This document shows, piece after piece, positions 1-7,990 of a stretch of 20,732 nucleotides of DNA. The translations under genes and the position numbers were made by a program. Source of the stretch: JASMHC01 sp964453855 (lineage in GTDB: Bacteria; Pseudomonadota; Alphaproteobacteria; Rhodobacterales; Rhodobacteraceae); NCBI GenBank assembly GCA_964453855.1, contig CAYVRN010000054.1, forward strand, positions 1 through 20,732. Reading direction: 5' to 3'. The notes beneath the pieces are model-generated. The model saw nothing but the letters and a program-made list of their open reading frames with translations, searched no databases and was not told the DNA's origin. Each line of letters opens with the position of its first letter. The first letter of the stretch is position 1.

Positions 1-53
1 TTTAGGTTCTGGCGCCGCAAGGCGTGGGGGTTCAAGTCCCTCCACCCGCACCA
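1..53 (+). tRNA. tRNA-Leu (UAG anticodon), 3' part only
   Basis: The window opens exactly at the anticodon loop. Bases 1-7 fit a seven-base loop whose middle triplet (3-5) reads TAG, followed by the 3' anticodon stem (8-12). A long variable arm follows, a 4-bp stem (13-16 with 21-24) closed by a GCAA loop, which marks a class II tRNA such as Leu. The T stem is 26-30 with 38-42 around the loop TTCAAGT (31-37), then the acceptor 3' strand (43-49), discriminator A50 and an encoded CCA (51-53). The 5' half lies outside the window. The UAG reading depends on the loop starting at base 1, which the perfect 3' stem supports but which cannot be confirmed without the 5' strand. Confidence 0.9.
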
Positions 54-105
54 TTATCAAGAAAATCTGGAAGCGAATGCGTCGTGCTTCATGTGCAATT
101 TTGAC

Positions 106-130
106 GATGCATTCGAGGCGATGTATTCGA
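106..130 (+). repeat. Short direct repeat upstream of the monooxygenase
   Basis: Two 11-bp copies, GATGCATTCGA (106-116) and GATGTATTCGA (120-130), differ at one base and are offset by 14 bp. The core GCATTCG (109-115) also has an inverted copy, CGAATGC, at 74-80. Repeats of this size just upstream of a catabolic gene can be regulator binding sites; that role is inference only. Confidence 0.35.
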
Positions 131-135
131 TATGT

Positions 136-176
136 ATGCTTATTACTTGACTGCACAAAGTAAGCATTGTTATTAA
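136..176 (+). promoter_or_regulatory. Candidate promoter and dyad for the monooxygenase
   Basis: TTGACT (147-152) resembles a -35 element. It is followed after 18 bp by TATTAA (171-176), or after 17 bp by TTATTA, as weak -10 candidates. A perfect 7-bp inverted repeat, ATGCTTA (136-142) and TAAGCAT (161-167), brackets the -35 element, the position expected for an operator. The downstream gene has an SD at 198-201. No matching regulator gene adjoins it, so the regulator is unknown. Confidence 0.35.
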
Positions 177-206
177 AATTATTAGCAATCAAGTATTGGA
201 GTGAAG

Positions 207-2111
207 ATGCAGTATTACAGGGACGGTTTTAGGGGGGGTGATCCGGACATGAGTAATGCAGCGCCAAATAGGCGTGAACGAGGGCAGCATGCGTCACTTC
301 CGGAACAGGTTGATGTACTCATTGTTGGGACTGGACCTGCAGGTTTGTGTCTTGCGGCGCAACTGGCCCAGTTTTCTGATATTGAAACGATGATTGTCGA
401 AGCTGCTCCCTGCAATATTTCCAAAGGTAAAGCGGACGGAATTAATACCCGCACGATGGAGATGTTTCAGGCCTTTGGCTTTGCCGACAAGGTAAAACGC
501 GAAAGCTATTGGGTAAACCAGACAACCTTCTGGAGGCCGGATCCAGAATATCCATCGCACATCAAACGCATAGGGCGGGTGCAGGATGTGGCGGATGACA
601 GTTCCGAAATGCCGCATATTCTGATCAATCAGGCGCGCCTGCATCAGCTGTTCTTAGACGTCATGCACAATGCTCCTACGCGATTAGGCGTAGACTATAA
701 TCTTGCATTCTCTGAGTTGAGCATCAACGAAGAGGACGGTGACTATCCAGTTACGGTGACACTTGAAGATACCGGCGTAAACTGGGGAGAAAAGACCGAA
801 GTTCGTACAAAATATGTTGTTGGGTGTGACGGCGCACGTTCAAAAGTCCGCAAGGCGATTGGCGGAGAGTTACATGGGGATGCCGCACATCAGGCCTGGG
901 GCGTCATGGATATTTTGGCTAACACCAATTTTCCGGATGTGCGTCAGAAATGCCTGATCACGTCGGCGAACGAAGGTAACGTGCTTATTCTGCCCAGAGA
1001 AGGCGGATATCTTTTTCGCATGTATGTTGAGCTGGACAAGCTTAACTCAGATGAACGTGTATCGGATCGCAATATCACTCAGGATCAGCTTGTGGCGGCA
1101 GCCCAACGGATCATGCGACCCTATATACTTGATGTTAAAGATGTCGTGTGGTGGTCCATTTACGAGATCGGGCATCGATTGACTGACCGATTTGATAATG
1201 TTCCGGACGAGGAACGAGCACACCGAATCCCGCGTGTCTTTACTGCCGGTGATGCGTGCCATACCCATAGCCCGAAAGCAGGGCAGGGTATGAATGTCTC
1301 AATGCAAGACACTTTCAATCTTGGGTGGAAACTAGCACATGTACTGCAGGGGCGCTCTGAAGCTAGCCTTTTGCACAGCTATTCAGGCGAGCGGTGGCTT
1401 GAAGCGAAACGACTCGTTGAAACAGACCACGAATGGGCCCGTATAATGTCGGCGCCTCCAGGCTCGTCTGAGCTGGATAACGGGGAAGAGCCCAGATTTG
1501 TTCGGGCGTTCAAAGAAAACTTAGAGTTTACCGGCGGATTGGCTGTCAAATACGATCAGTCAACTTTAACCGCTGAGCCAAAGTATCAATCTCTGGCGAC
1601 GGGCGAAGAAATCGGGCGTCGCTTCCATTCGGCCCCGGTTGTGCGGTTGGCTGATGCCAAACAGATGCAGCTTGGTCATGCGGCCAAAGCGGATGGTCGT
1701 TGGCGAATCTATGCCTTTGCTGGCACAGATCATGCGCGTTTGTATGAATTGGTTGATTGGCTGGAAAAAGATCAGGCGTCTCCAATTGTCAAGCACACGC
1801 GAGAGGGTGAAGATATCGACGCAATAATTGATTTGCGCGCTGTTTTTCAGGAAACCTTTGACCTTCTAAACTATGAAAAGATGCCGTCTTTGTTGATCCC
1901 AAAGACCGGGAAGCTTGGTTTGCAAGATCATGAAAAAGTCTTTTGTGTAGATCACAAAGGGCTAGGTGATATCTATGATATGCGGGGTATAGATCGGGAA
2001 AGCGGCTGTATGATTGTTGTGCGACCGGATCAGTATATAGCCAATATCTTGCCGTTGGATGCATTCGAAGCGCTTGGCGAGTTCTTCCGAGGCATTTTGT
2101 TGCCTGCGTAA
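207..2111 (+). CDS. FAD-dependent aromatic monooxygenase (phenol 2-monooxygenase / 3-hydroxybenzoate 4-monooxygenase type)
   Basis: A 634-residue class A flavoprotein hydroxylase that would use NAD(P)H and O2 to hydroxylate a phenolic substrate in the cytoplasm. Seen: dinucleotide-binding GTGPAG (residues 41-46) after a short N-terminal arm, the DG motif D208-GARS, the FAD-ribityl GD motif G348-D349 followed by ACHTHSP, and a C-terminal thioredoxin-like extension (about 440-634) typical of phenol hydroxylase and MobA-type enzymes. The length fits that subfamily (about 640). I chose ATG 207 because GGAG (198-201) lies 5 bp upstream and the protein then begins MQYYRDGF, like family members; GTG 201 would overlap the SD. 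The gene is monocistronic, with a terminator directly behind it. No ring-cleavage genes are nearby, so the exact substrate is open. The family call is firm, the substrate is not. Confidence 0.9.
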   Translation: MQYYRDGFRGGDPDMSNAAPNRRERGQHASLPEQVDVLIVGTGPAGLCLAAQLAQFSDIETMIVEAAPCNISKGKADGINTRTMEMFQAFGFADKVKRESYWVNQTTFWRPDPEYPSHIKRIGRVQDVADDSSEMPHILINQARLHQLFLDVMHNAPTRLGVDYNLAFSELSINEEDGDYPVTVTLEDTGVNWGEKTEVRTKYVVGCDGARSKVRKAIGGELHGDAAHQAWGVMDILANTNFPDVRQKCLITSANEGNVLILPREGGYLFRMYVELDKLNSDERVSDRNITQDQLVAAAQRIMRPYILDVKDVVWWSIYEIGHRLTDRFDNVPDEERAHRIPRVFTAGDACHTHSPKAGQGMNVSMQDTFNLGWKLAHVLQGRSEASLLHSYSGERWLEAKRLVETDHEWARIMSAPPGSSELDNGEEPRFVRAFKENLEFTGGLAVKYDQSTLTAEPKYQSLATGEEIGRRFHSAPVVRLADAKQMQLGHAAKADGRWRIYAFAGTDHARLYELVDWLEKDQASPIVKHTREGEDIDAIIDLRAVFQETFDLLNYEKMPSLLIPKTGKLGLQDHEKVFCVDHKGLGDIYDMRGIDRESGCMIVVRPDQYIANILPLDAFEALGEFFRGILLPA

Positions 2112-2128
2112 ATTGATCAAAGATCAGC

Positions 2129-2161
2129 GAAGGGCGCCCCGTCTGTTGGGCGCCTTTTTTG
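2129..2161 (+). terminator. Intrinsic terminator of the monooxygenase gene
   Basis: GGCGCCC (2133-2139) pairs perfectly with GGGCGCC (2148-2154) around an 8-base loop. An outer G-T and A-T pairs extend the stem, and six T follow (2155-2160). It starts about 20 bp past the stop codon, a textbook rho-independent terminator that isolates the monooxygenase from the glycosyltransferase genes. Confidence 0.9.
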
Positions 2162-2261
2162 TTTGCAACACGGTTGGTTTAACTACTTTGCGCGTTATTG
2201 CCTTCGTGATACCTAGAAATTGCAAAGGCTTGCGATCATTCCAAAGATTTGGGGAAGATGA

Positions 2262-3104
2262 GTGACTACTGAGGCTTCTGACAACCAAAAGTTGGGCGTT
2301 GTCATCCCCGCTCATGATGAAGCTTCGGTTATCCAAAGGTGTCTGAAAGCACTTTTGCAATCCGTCGGTGACACACCAGCAGTTAAAGTCGTTGTTGCCG
2401 CGAACGGGTGTAGCGATAACACCGTGAAGTTGGCGCGGTCCTTTGAAGACGCATTTTCAGAGCGTGGATGGTCGCTTGGCGTCCTAGACATTCCGGAGCC
2501 TGGGAAAATCGGCGCTTTGAATGTGGCTGAAAGCTGCGTTTCTGGTCTTCCAAGAATAAATCTGGACGCGGACGTCGAGGTTGGACCTGAATTAGTCCGT
2601 CAGATCGCGATTGCTCTCTCGCCGCCTACGCCGGTGTATGCTTCTGGAAAGATGGTCGTCATGCCTCCAAAATCCCTACTTAGCCGGTTGTATCTTCATG
2701 CATGGCTCAAGACTGGTTTTATGCGTGGGGTTGCACAAGGGGCGGGGGTCTATGCCGTCAACCTAGCTGGACGGATGAAATGGTGTGATTTGCCCCAAGT
2801 CATTTCCGATGACACCTATGTGCGCACCTTGTTCGACCCGATGGAACGAGTGGAAGTCTTGGCTAGGTATCATTGGCCGTTACCCGAGGGGTTTGGAAAC
2901 CTTGTGAAAGCTAGGGCGCGGCAAGATGCCGGTATGCGTGAACTCTACGAAAAGTTTCCGACACAACTTACCAACGAGTCCAAACCCCGAAATAAAGTCT
3001 GGTCGGTTATCGTGACCAATCCGCCTGCATTTTTTGTTTATGTGTGCGTAAGACTTGCGGCGCGACTTAAAAGAAACACTAATGGATGGCTAAGAGGGCG
3101 CTAG
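2262..3104 (+). CDS. Glycosyltransferase family 2 protein
   Basis: A 280-residue GT-A-fold glycosyltransferase, which would transfer a sugar from a nucleotide-sugar donor. The N-terminus carries the GT2 opening VVIPAHDEASVI (about 13-24). The metal/nucleotide-binding DxD motif is Asp102-Ala-Asp104 within NLDADVEV, and an acidic SDD (182-184) sits where the catalytic-base region is expected. A hydrophobic stretch near the C-terminus (about 247-268) may associate with the membrane. The start is GTG 2262 behind GGGGAAG (2251-2257); the ATG at 2258 opens a frame that closes after four codons. The next gene, also a glycosyltransferase, starts 33 bp downstream, so the two probably form an operon for a surface glycan. 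Acceptor and donor are unknown. Confidence 0.88.
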   Translation: MTTEASDNQKLGVVIPAHDEASVIQRCLKALLQSVGDTPAVKVVVAANGCSDNTVKLARSFEDAFSERGWSLGVLDIPEPGKIGALNVAESCVSGLPRINLDADVEVGPELVRQIAIALSPPTPVYASGKMVVMPPKSLLSRLYLHAWLKTGFMRGVAQGAGVYAVNLAGRMKWCDLPQVISDDTYVRTLFDPMERVEVLARYHWPLPEGFGNLVKARARQDAGMRELYEKFPTQLTNESKPRNKVWSVIVTNPPAFFVYVCVRLAARLKRNTNGWLRGR

Positions 3105-3137
3105 CCGAAACCAGTTTATACGGGAAACCGAACATCT

Positions 3138-4361
3138 ATGTCCGACCGTTCGCAAAAATCCGTACTGTACCTTACGAACCAGTACCCGAAAGTCAGCCAC
3201 TCGTTTATTCGCCGCGAACTAAGGGCGGTGGAATCGCTGGGTGTTAGGGTGCACCGTGCGGCGTTTCGCGGTTGGGAAGATCAGAGCTTGGTCGATCCGC
3301 TGGATTTGCAAGAAAAAGAGAAGACGTTTTACACGTTACGGGCGGGGATGCTTGGCCTGATGCTAGCGGTTCTTTTGACCAAGCTGAAAACGCCGCGCAC
3401 CTTTTTACGGGCGTTCGTCGAGATGTTTCGTTTTTCAAGATTGTCCGATCGAGGTGTTTTCTATCATTTTATCTGTCTCGCGCACGCTTGCCGTATGGTG
3501 CGACGCTACCGAGGCGAAAACATTGACCATATGCATGTGCACTTTGCGACCTACCCGGCCGAAGTCGCCTGTCTAATGAAACTGCTCGGAGGCCCGAAGT
3601 TCAGTTTCACCCTTCACGGCCCAGAAGAATTCGACGACATCAAGCGCATGAACTTACAACGCAAAGTCTCACATGCGGAAACTGTCGTGGCGATCACAAG
3701 TTTTTGCAGGTCACAAATCTTGAAAGAGCTTCCCACAGATTTGTGGCATAAAATTCGGATAGTTAGGTGCGGTATTACCAAGGATTTCCTTGATGCGCCA
3801 ATCAGCCCTAAGCCAGATCAATTGACGTTCATCAATATTGGGCGTTTCTCATCGGTCAATGCGCAGGTTCTACTGGTTGAGGCATTTGCCGACTTCTTAG
3901 AGCACACCCCATCCGCAAGATTGGTTCTTGCGGGGGACGGTGAGCTGCGCGGGCTGGTCGAGCGGCGCATCGACGCATTAGGGGTTCGGGAGAGTATTGA
4001 AATCACAGGATGGATAGACAGCGAACGAGTGCGCGAGTTGATATCAGACGCCAGTTTTATGGTGCATCTAAGTTTCAGTGAGGGGCTACCAATTGTCTTT
4101 ATGGAGTCGATGGCTTTGGGGCGTCCCGTCATCGCAACGGCGATTGCCGGGCACCCGGAACTGATTGAAACCGGCGTAAACGGATGGCTCGTGCCAGCTG
4201 GGGATCGTTCGTTGATTGTCGAGGCTATGAAGTCTGCCGCTGCGTTAGATCAAAAAGCATGGCAGGAAATGGGACGCTGCGCCAAATTAACGGCTCAGCA
4301 GCGTCATTCTGTAGACGAAAGTGCAAAACAGTTGACGCAGCTTTTCTTTCATAAGGTCTGA
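3138..4361 (+). CDS. Glycosyltransferase family 4 protein (GT-B fold)
   Basis: A 407-residue GT4-like transferase. The N-terminal domain starts with SVLYLTNQYPKVSHSFIRREL, common in exopolysaccharide glycosyltransferases. The C-terminal donor domain has the EX7E motif, Glu315-GLPIVFM-Glu323, and GWLVPAGD. An oddity is the donor-phosphate loop, usually GRLxxxKG: here it reads G235-R236-F-S-S-V-N241-A242, so Arg is kept but the usual Lys is Asn and the Gly is Ala. A hydrophobic segment near residues 70-82 may contact the membrane. It follows the GT2 gene by 33 bp on the same strand. No polymerase, flippase or other glycan genes are in view. The family is clear; donor and acceptor are unknown, and the Lys change may alter donor use. 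Confidence 0.88.
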   Translation: MSDRSQKSVLYLTNQYPKVSHSFIRRELRAVESLGVRVHRAAFRGWEDQSLVDPLDLQEKEKTFYTLRAGMLGLMLAVLLTKLKTPRTFLRAFVEMFRFSRLSDRGVFYHFICLAHACRMVRRYRGENIDHMHVHFATYPAEVACLMKLLGGPKFSFTLHGPEEFDDIKRMNLQRKVSHAETVVAITSFCRSQILKELPTDLWHKIRIVRCGITKDFLDAPISPKPDQLTFINIGRFSSVNAQVLLVEAFADFLEHTPSARLVLAGDGELRGLVERRIDALGVRESIEITGWIDSERVRELISDASFMVHLSFSEGLPIVFMESMALGRPVIATAIAGHPELIETGVNGWLVPAGDRSLIVEAMKSAAALDQKAWQEMGRCAKLTAQQRHSVDESAKQLTQLFFHKV

Positions 4362-4374
4362 AGCGCCAAGCACG

Positions 4375-4430
4375 TTGCTTTGCAAGTAAATAAAATTTAA
4401 AATGTCCCGGCTATCATTTCGGGAGGTGAA
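4375..4430 (+). promoter_or_regulatory. Leader of the CbbR-like gene: short palindrome, AT-rich tract, hairpin over the SD
   Basis: TTGCTTTGCAA (4375-4385) is a perfect short palindrome followed by an AT-rich run (about 4386-4404), consistent with an autoregulatory LysR site and promoter. Near the start codon, TCCCG can pair with CGGGA about 10 bases later, and the right arm overlaps the SD GGGAGG. This 5-bp hairpin could moderate translation, but it is short and may be chance. Confidence 0.3.
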
Positions 4431-5354
4431 ATGAACCCAGCGGGAATAACTTTAAAGCAAATACGGGCGGTGGATGCTGTCGGACGGTATCAATCAATCA
4501 CTCGTGCCGCCGAAGCTTTAGGACTCACTCCTCCGGCGGTTCATAGTCAAATTAGACTCCTTGAAGAGTATATTGGCAGCGAGTTGGTGAAGCGTACGTC
4601 CAGCGCGGGTATGGAGCTGACCAGCGAAGGCAAGATCATTCAGTCCCTTCAACAGGTGATTGACAGCAATCTTGAAAGTAGCCTTGCTCAGATCAACGCC
4701 ATGCGCCTTGGACTTGCCGGTTCGGTCAGATTAGGCGTGGTCTCAACCGGCAAGTATTTCGCTCCTGCTCTTGTTGCCGGTTTGAAAAGGGCACTTCCCG
4801 ATATTGAGGTTGCACTAATCGTCGGCAACAGGGACGACATTATCGAAGCCCTTGCGCACCGGGCAGTTGATCTTGTGGTCATGGGGCGACCCCCGCGCAT
4901 CCCCGAGGTCAAGGCTGTACCAATTGGTCCGCATCCTCATGTTATTGTGGCCCCGCCTGATCACCCGCTTGTCGGAAGAACAGATATCCCAGCAGCAGAC
5001 CTTTTGAAGGAAACGTTTATTTCTCGCGAACCTGGGTCAGGGACGCGCATTCTTATGACACGCTATTTGGATCGTATTGGTCAGGGAACAACCTACGACA
5101 CGTTGGTAATGAACTCGAATGAAACGATCAAACAAGCGGTCATTGCGGGTCTAGGTGTTGCCTTGATTTCCCAGCACACGGTCACAGATGAGATTAAATC
5201 TGGGCGCTTGGCCCTTTTGCATTCGCCCGAGTTGCCAATCGTCCGTCAATGGTTCTTGCTTCACCGAGCGGATCAAGAGCTTTCTCCTGCGCAATCCTCA
5301 GTTTGGGACTTTGTCTGCAATCGATGTAGCGATTACTTTCCCGCTTTGGATTGA
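4431..5354 (+). CDS. LysR-family regulator, CbbR-like
   Basis: A 307-residue LysR-type transcription factor. The N-terminal winged helix-turn-helix (about 8-66) contains SITRAAEALGLTPPAVHSQIRLLEEYIG. The effector domain carries VSTGKYFAPALVAG, VGNRDDIIEAL, VVMGRPP, APPDHPL and SREPGSGTR, a signature series I know from CbbR-type regulators of Calvin-cycle genes. No cbb genes are in the window; instead the next two genes on the same strand encode a beta-hydroxyacid-dehydrogenase-family reductase and a ThDP enzyme, so it probably regulates those. The start is ATG 4431 with a strong SD (GGGAGG). LysR genes are usually divergent from their targets; this one is co-directional, so it may be co-transcribed. 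The effector is unknown. Confidence 0.88.
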   Translation: MNPAGITLKQIRAVDAVGRYQSITRAAEALGLTPPAVHSQIRLLEEYIGSELVKRTSSAGMELTSEGKIIQSLQQVIDSNLESSLAQINAMRLGLAGSVRLGVVSTGKYFAPALVAGLKRALPDIEVALIVGNRDDIIEALAHRAVDLVVMGRPPRIPEVKAVPIGPHPHVIVAPPDHPLVGRTDIPAADLLKETFISREPGSGTRILMTRYLDRIGQGTTYDTLVMNSNETIKQAVIAGLGVALISQHTVTDEIKSGRLALLHSPELPIVRQWFLLHRADQELSPAQSSVWDFVCNRCSDYFPALD

Positions 5355-5426
5355 TCGAAAGCGCGCTTGTTGTTCTTAGAATCTCGGGGCAATGTGTCGG
5401 TAAATTCGAAATAAGGAATGAATGAC

Positions 5427-6293
5427 ATGGCAAAAGTAGCTTTTCTTGGTCTCGGGGTCATGGGCTATCCGATGGCGCGCCACTTGAAAGAGGCAGGGCA
5501 CGAGGTCACGGTGTACAACCGCACCGCTACAAAATCTGAAAAATGGGTTTCAGAGAACGGCGGAACGGCTGCTAAAACGCCTGCGGAAGCGGCTGTGGGT
5601 CAGGATTTCGTGATGGCCTGTGTTGGCAACGACGATGACCTGCGTGGCGTTTGTTTGGGCGAATCTGGGGCTTTGACCGGTATGAAATCAGGTGCGGTTT
5701 TTGTGGATCACACAACCGTATCCGCCAAAGTAACGAGGGAGCTTTACGCACGGGCAGAGGCCAATGGAATAAAGTTCGTCGATGCACCTGTGTCCGGGGG
5801 ACAGGCAGGTGCAGAGAACGGTGTTTTGTCGATCATGTGCGGAGGGGACGAAGATGCCTACTCTGCGGCTGAGCCGATTATGCAGGCATATGGCCGCTCG
5901 ATCAAACGATTGGGCGAAAGTGGGGCGGGACAGTTGACGAAAATGGTCAACCAGATATGCATTGCCGGACTGGTTCAGGGACTATCCGAAGGGCTAAACT
6001 TCGCGGAAAAAGCGGGATTGGATGCAAAAGCGGTTGTCGAAGTAATCGCAGGCGGCGCAGCAGGCAGCTGGCAAATGTCTAATCGATACGAGACAATGGT
6101 GGACGATCACTTTGAACACGGGTTTGCCGTTGATTGGATGCGTAAGGATTTGGGCATCTGTTTGGCGACGGCAAATGAAAATGGTGCGAGCTTGCCTGTT
6201 ACAGCTATTGTGGATCAGTTCTATAAAGACGTGCAGCAAATGGGTGGCGGACGCTGGGATACCTCATCACTGATCAAACGTCTGCGCGACTAA
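5427..6293 (+). CDS. NAD(P)-dependent beta-hydroxyacid dehydrogenase (3-hydroxyisobutyrate dehydrogenase / tartronate semialdehyde reductase family)
   Basis: A 288-residue cytosolic oxidoreductase interconverting a hydroxyacid and its semialdehyde. Seen: Rossmann motif FLGLGVMGYPMA (glycines 8, 10 and 13), substrate-binding loop DAPVSGGQAG, and catalytic Lys172 in GAGQLTKMVNQ, where the usual second Asn is Gln176. The C-terminal helical domain ends near the usual family length of about 290-300. I prefer ATG 5427 because the SD AAGGA (5413-5417) touches the alternative ATG 5418 but stands 9 bp from 5427. A ThDP enzyme starts 21 bp downstream, suggesting an operon in which this enzyme reduces (or supplies) the semialdehyde handled by the carboligase/decarboxylase. 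Candidates are tartronate semialdehyde, 3-hydroxyisobutyrate and related compounds; the sequence does not choose. Confidence 0.9.
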   Translation: MAKVAFLGLGVMGYPMARHLKEAGHEVTVYNRTATKSEKWVSENGGTAAKTPAEAAVGQDFVMACVGNDDDLRGVCLGESGALTGMKSGAVFVDHTTVSAKVTRELYARAEANGIKFVDAPVSGGQAGAENGVLSIMCGGDEDAYSAAEPIMQAYGRSIKRLGESGAGQLTKMVNQICIAGLVQGLSEGLNFAEKAGLDAKAVVEVIAGGAAGSWQMSNRYETMVDDHFEHGFAVDWMRKDLGICLATANENGASLPVTAIVDQFYKDVQQMGGGRWDTSSLIKRLRD

Positions 6294-6314
6294 CTCCAAA
6301 CACGAGGGTTTGAA

Positions 6315-7976
6315 ATGCGAAGTGGTGGACAGCTTCTGGTCGATTGTTTGATCGCTCTGGGTGCACAAAAAAGCTTTGGTGTACCTGGAGAAAGTTACCT
6401 GGCAGTGCTGGATGCGTTGCACGATACCAAAGGAACGCTGGACTATGTGCTCTGCCGCCAAGAGGGCGGCGCGGCATTTATGGCCGCTGCCTACGGTAAA
6501 CTGACTGGTTCGCCCGGAATTTGTTTTGTGACCCGCGGTCCGGGTGTCACAAATGCATCAATCGGCGTGCATACAGCAATGCAGGACAGCGCCCCGATGA
6601 TCCTATTTGTTGGGCAGGTTGGAACAGACATGAAAGGACGTGAAGCCTTTCAGGAAATTGACTACCGTGCCGTCTATGGAACCATGGTCAAATGGGTAAC
6701 CGAGATTGATCAAGTCGCGCGTATCCCAGAAGTTCTTTCACGGGCATGGGCTTTGGCGACGTCAGGTCGACCGGGGCCGGTGGTGATTGCACTACCCGAG
6801 GACATGCTGCGCGACATGACCGATATTGCACCGTTGACCGGCCCCGCGCGTATTGCCGAGCCAGCAACCGACGATACAACCATGCGTGACGCGTTAGAGC
6901 TTTTGTCAAAAGCAAGCCGACCCTTAATCCTTGTCGGGGGGTGCAACTGGTCGTCCGTTGGTCAGGCCGCATTGCGTGATTTTGCTGAAAAGTCGGATAT
7001 TCCCGTTGTGGCGGCGTTCCGTTATCAGGACATGATCGACAATCACTCTCCTGTTTTCTGCGGCGAGGCTGGGGTGGGCATGCCGCCTCATGTCAAACGG
7101 TTGATCCTTGAGGCTGACGTGATCCTTGCGATCAATACCCGCTTCGGGGAATCCACCACCGACGGCTACACTCTTCTGGATGTACCGGTTCCAAAACAAA
7201 CGCTGATTCATGTTCACGGCTCTTCGCTGGAGTTGGCAAAGGTCTATCAACCCACCATCGGGATCGTTTCGGGACCTAATGCATTTGCGCAGGCGCTGAC
7301 ACCGATTTCGGGTGATTGGTCCGATTGGCGGGCTTCGGCTCGAGCGGATTACGAAGCCAGCCAGATTGCACCCGATCAGCCCTCGCCCGTGGATATGGGT
7401 AAGGTGACTTCGTATTTGCAAAAACGCCTACCTGGTGATGCAATCATCACCAATGGTGCCGGAAATTTTGCAATCTGGTCAGGCAAATTTTTCCGTTTTA
7501 GCGCGGAGCAACGCCTCATTGCCCCGCAATCGGGGGCGATGGGATATGGCCTGCCTGCGGCTATTGCGGCCAAGATAGCCGAGCCAAACAAGACGGTGGT
7601 TTGCTTTGCCGGAGACGGCGATTTCCAAATGACTTTGCAGGAGTTGGCGACTGCCAAGCAGGCGGGTGCCCAGCCGATTGTGCTGATCCTGAACAATGGA
7701 AGCTACGGAACAATTCGGGCGCATCAGGAACGCCACTATCCTGCGCGCGTTTCAGGAACGGATATGGTCAGCCCCGACTTCACCATGCTTGCCAAGTCCT
7801 ACGGCTTTCACGCCGAGCGTATCGCCCGAACCGAAGATTTCGAGGCGGCTTTTGAGCGCGCCTTGGCGTCAGAAACTGGGGCCATACTTGATCTGGATAT
7901 CTCGGTCGAGGCACTAACGCCCCGCGCAACCCTAAGCCAGATGCGTGCGTCTGCTTTAAAAGTAAAGGGGGCGTAA
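6315..7976 (+). CDS. Thiamine-diphosphate-dependent enzyme, acetolactate synthase-like
   Basis: A 553-residue ThDP enzyme with the POX/AHAS three-domain order: PYR (about 1-170), central (about 190-325) and PP domain (about 370-525). The cofactor-activating glutamate is present (Glu50 in VLCRQEGGAAFMA). The Mg-ThDP motif begins at Gly433-Asp434-Gly435 and ends in LILNN about 26 residues later. Such enzymes decarboxylate a 2-keto acid or join two carbonyl compounds. The pairing with an upstream GlxR/GarR-like reductase recalls the glyoxylate carboligase (Gcl)-reductase pair, but classical Gcl has Val in place of this Glu, so a plain Gcl label is not justified. No AHAS small subunit is adjacent, which argues against biosynthetic acetolactate synthase. 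The stop codon lies in the loop of a hairpin shared with the convergent tdh gene. Substrate unknown. Confidence 0.88.
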   Translation: MRSGGQLLVDCLIALGAQKSFGVPGESYLAVLDALHDTKGTLDYVLCRQEGGAAFMAAAYGKLTGSPGICFVTRGPGVTNASIGVHTAMQDSAPMILFVGQVGTDMKGREAFQEIDYRAVYGTMVKWVTEIDQVARIPEVLSRAWALATSGRPGPVVIALPEDMLRDMTDIAPLTGPARIAEPATDDTTMRDALELLSKASRPLILVGGCNWSSVGQAALRDFAEKSDIPVVAAFRYQDMIDNHSPVFCGEAGVGMPPHVKRLILEADVILAINTRFGESTTDGYTLLDVPVPKQTLIHVHGSSLELAKVYQPTIGIVSGPNAFAQALTPISGDWSDWRASARADYEASQIAPDQPSPVDMGKVTSYLQKRLPGDAIITNGAGNFAIWSGKFFRFSAEQRLIAPQSGAMGYGLPAAIAAKIAEPNKTVVCFAGDGDFQMTLQELATAKQAGAQPIVLILNNGSYGTIRAHQERHYPARVSGTDMVSPDFTMLAKSYGFHAERIARTEDFEAAFERALASETGAILDLDISVEALTPRATLSQMRASALKVKGA

Positions 7977-7982
7977 GCCCCC
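7958..7982 (-). terminator. Intrinsic terminator of the kbl-tdh unit, overlapping the 3' end of the ThDP gene
   Basis: Read on the - strand, GGGGGC (7982-7977) pairs with GCCCCC (7972-7967) around a 4-base loop, then TTTACTTTT (7966-7958). It begins 8 bp after the tdh stop. On the + strand the same hairpin contains the last codons of the ThDP enzyme, with its TAA (7974-7976) in the loop, but has no T-tract, so it should terminate mainly leftward transcription. Confidence 0.75.
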
Positions 7983-7990
7983 GATCGACT

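Noticed and set aside
31..53. tRNA 3' end as an integration (att) site
   Set aside because: No second copy of the tRNA 3' end and no integrase gene were seen in the window.
4431..5354. cbbR gene symbol
   Set aside because: The effector domain is CbbR-like but no Calvin-cycle genes are in the window, so the role may differ.
6924..7421. 165-codon open frame on - opposite the ThDP enzyme
   Set aside because: Antisense to an intact catalytic gene, no recognisable protein features.
6315..7976. Glyoxylate carboligase (gcl) label for the ThDP enzyme
   Set aside because: Gcl lacks the cofactor-activating glutamate, which is present here as Glu50; context alone does not carry the name.
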